64,000 bases of DNA from Saccopteryx bilineata (lineage: Eukaryota; Chordata; Mammalia; Chiroptera; Emballonuridae): contig NC_089494.1 of the NCBI RefSeq assembly GCF_036850765.1, positions 1,550,001 to 1,614,000 of the forward strand, read 5' to 3'. The notes beneath the pieces are model-generated. The model saw nothing but the letters and a program-made list of their open reading frames with translations. It was not told where the DNA came from and did no database searches. The position numbers and the translations under genes were made by a program. Below, one piece after another: positions 62,531-64,000 of this stretch (position 1 is its first letter; every line of letters begins with the position of its first letter).

Positions 62531-64000
62531 CTGCATCCTGGAACCCACCGTCTCCGCCCCGCGCTGTGGGAGCGCACGCTGGGGCTCAGGCCCGCACCGC
62601 GGCCAGCTCGGACGCCAGAGTGAACTGAAAAGGCCTCAGACCCTCCCCCAACGGGCGGCGTGGGCGGCGTGGGCACCGGTGAGCAGACGTGCGCTGCAGA
62701 GGGCTGGGGTGGGGGCCCAGGGCTCGCTCTCCCTGCTCATCCACACGCACAGGACCCTCTGGGAACAGCTGCTGGGAAGGACCAGCGCCCGGGCCCGGGG
62801 AGGTGGCGGTCCTCCGACTCGTTCTCAATGAGCCCCCTCGGCCCGGGTCGCTGGCAGGGGCACCAGCCCCCAGGCCAGAGTGCCCCCGCCCCCCGGGAGT
62901 CGGGGCCCTGCCTGGAGGAGCCTGCCCACTTGTTCATCAGCCCATTGCCCAGATGGTCAACACCACGCCGTGGCTGCAGCCCAGGGCTCCGCGTCGGACT
63001 CCGAAGCTCTAGCCGGGCGAGGTTGCCAGCGGCAAGGAGGCCCCGGCCCCGGGAACAGCGCCGCCGCTCGGGCAGTGACCGCGCCGCTGGCTTTCCACGT
63101 GGCCGGAACTTGATTCCGCACCCTCACTGCGCGCGACAAACAGCTTCAAATTCCCAGGCTTGAGATGAGGCCCAGGGTCCATGGCTGAGAGGCAGGGACG
63201 GCCGGCTCGCGGTGGCCGCGTCCCAGATGAGGGCGTGGCTGCCCCAGGTTGGGCCCCTGGGAGCCTCCCGCCAGACCTGGCCAGTCACCGTGCAGCCAGG
63301 CTAACCCCGGTCCAGCCCAAAGAGTCTCGTTCCAAAGGTGGAGGCAGCGAGGGGAAATTTTTGTTAATCCACAACAATTTTAAGAGCTGAAGTAACAGTT
63401 TCTCAAGTTTCAAGGCGTCCACCCATGGCCCTAAATGTGAAACAGAAATCTGGGCTTTACAGGCTTCTGGGGGCCGGGATGACGGTGCTGGCGCCCGGTG
63501 TGTCCCCACCCCCGAGCCACGGCGTCCAGCAGGATGGTTGGGCCGGAAGGCAGGGCCGCTGTGGCACCCAAGCCAGAAAGAAGAGTCCGCGGAAGTTTCT
63601 AGAATCAGGTGCTTCCTTCTCTGCCCATCTCAGTGACTGCCTCCTGGTGTTGCCGAGTTGGCCGTAGGGTCCTGAGTCCTGGCACCTCATTGCCTTGTCC
63701 GTTCTGTTGAGGCCAGTGCCTCCACCCCAAGATGCAAGGTGAGGAGACAGCCTGCCCGCTGGGGAGACCTCCCCATCCAGCCAGTCCGGACGCAGTGGGA
63801 GCGGTGCTCCCCCAAAGCGCTGAGAGCAGTCTCCGATGGGGCAGGGGTCAGCTGGTCCTTCCTTGTCCACAACCATCCCTTTGGCGGCTTTGGCTGGTGA
63901 CCCCCCCCACCTTCTCCCAACCTACACACACCCCTTTTCAACCTTCTAGGGAAACCCCGCTTCACCAACAGACAGAGCCACTGTCAAAACCCCCTCAGCC
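62531..64000. other. Unique GC-rich, CpG-rich sequence, no gene seen
   Basis: High-GC unique DNA follows the array and is AT-richer near 63355-63400. Overlapping frames to 255 codons start in the array or consist of Arg/Pro/Gly-rich residues. I see no clear promoter or exon. Confidence 0.45.

Noticed and set aside
61572..62676. Several frames of 210-310 codons repeating GCAGRAGPRGLC or RPALHSPRGPA on both strands
   Set aside because: They are open in all frames because of the 28-bp array. No start context, splice signals or conserved domain is seen.

Overview
This is nuclear DNA from a mammal, most likely a bat. It carries at least thirteen tRNA-derived SINE copies with a GGCCCTGGC head, a polymerase III A box (TGGCTCAGTGG) and B box (GGTTCAATTCC), and a body containing CATCTGCTTCTCCA. 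I recognise this as a bat SINE type, probably of the horseshoe-bat (rhinolophoid) lineage. The species is inferred from repeat families and was not proven by a search. The window also has non-autonomous hAT transposons, old L1, L2 and MIR relics and MaLR LTRs, as expected of a laurasiatherian genome.

I find no protein-coding gene I can name. The long open frames are products of tandem repeats whose unit length is not divisible by three. There is one plausible isolated coding exon (20923-21008, plus strand), one TATA-plus-splice-donor candidate first exon (28947-29047) and one TATA/CCAAT/octamer promoter or LTR candidate on the minus strand (about 40285-40455). The window is best read as intergenic or intronic DNA.

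Layout. 1-33 kb is GC-rich and loaded with minisatellites: a 16-bp array (1627-3289), a 22-bp array (7385-8244), a TAGAAC/CCCTCC array (12477-12864), a 37-bp array (14133-14760), a GGAT/GT microsatellite complex (15590-16645), a 26-bp array (17747-18134), a 32-36-bp array (25801-27440) and a CCCCACGTC array (30318-30527). 33-37 kb holds two hAT elements, one with a pure run of 93 G, and a 1.7-kb antisense L1. 37-43 kb is an AT-richer island of L1 and MaLR relics. 43-50 kb is mixed unique sequence with SINEs, an hAT copy and an exact 107-bp duplication. 51.7-53.1 kb holds SINE, L1 and LTR relics. 53-61 kb is mostly unique with MIR, TIR-element and L1 pieces. 61.9-62.5 kb is a 28-bp GC-box array. 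The minisatellite density resembles subtelomeric or late-recombining mammalian DNA, but no telomere repeat is present.

The main structural result is that two large arrays appear to have grown from identifiable transposon sequence. The 25.8-27.4 kb array sits inside a Tigger-like DNA transposon whose two ends flank it, and the GGAT array starts at the 3' tail of an L2 LINE. Other points worth following are the 93-nt poly(G), the 107-bp perfect duplication, a SINE nested in a hAT copy with a 14-bp target-site duplication, SINE-borne CTCF-like and RFX-like motifs, and the three exon/promoter candidates. I see no new enzyme system, CRISPR array or defence locus.
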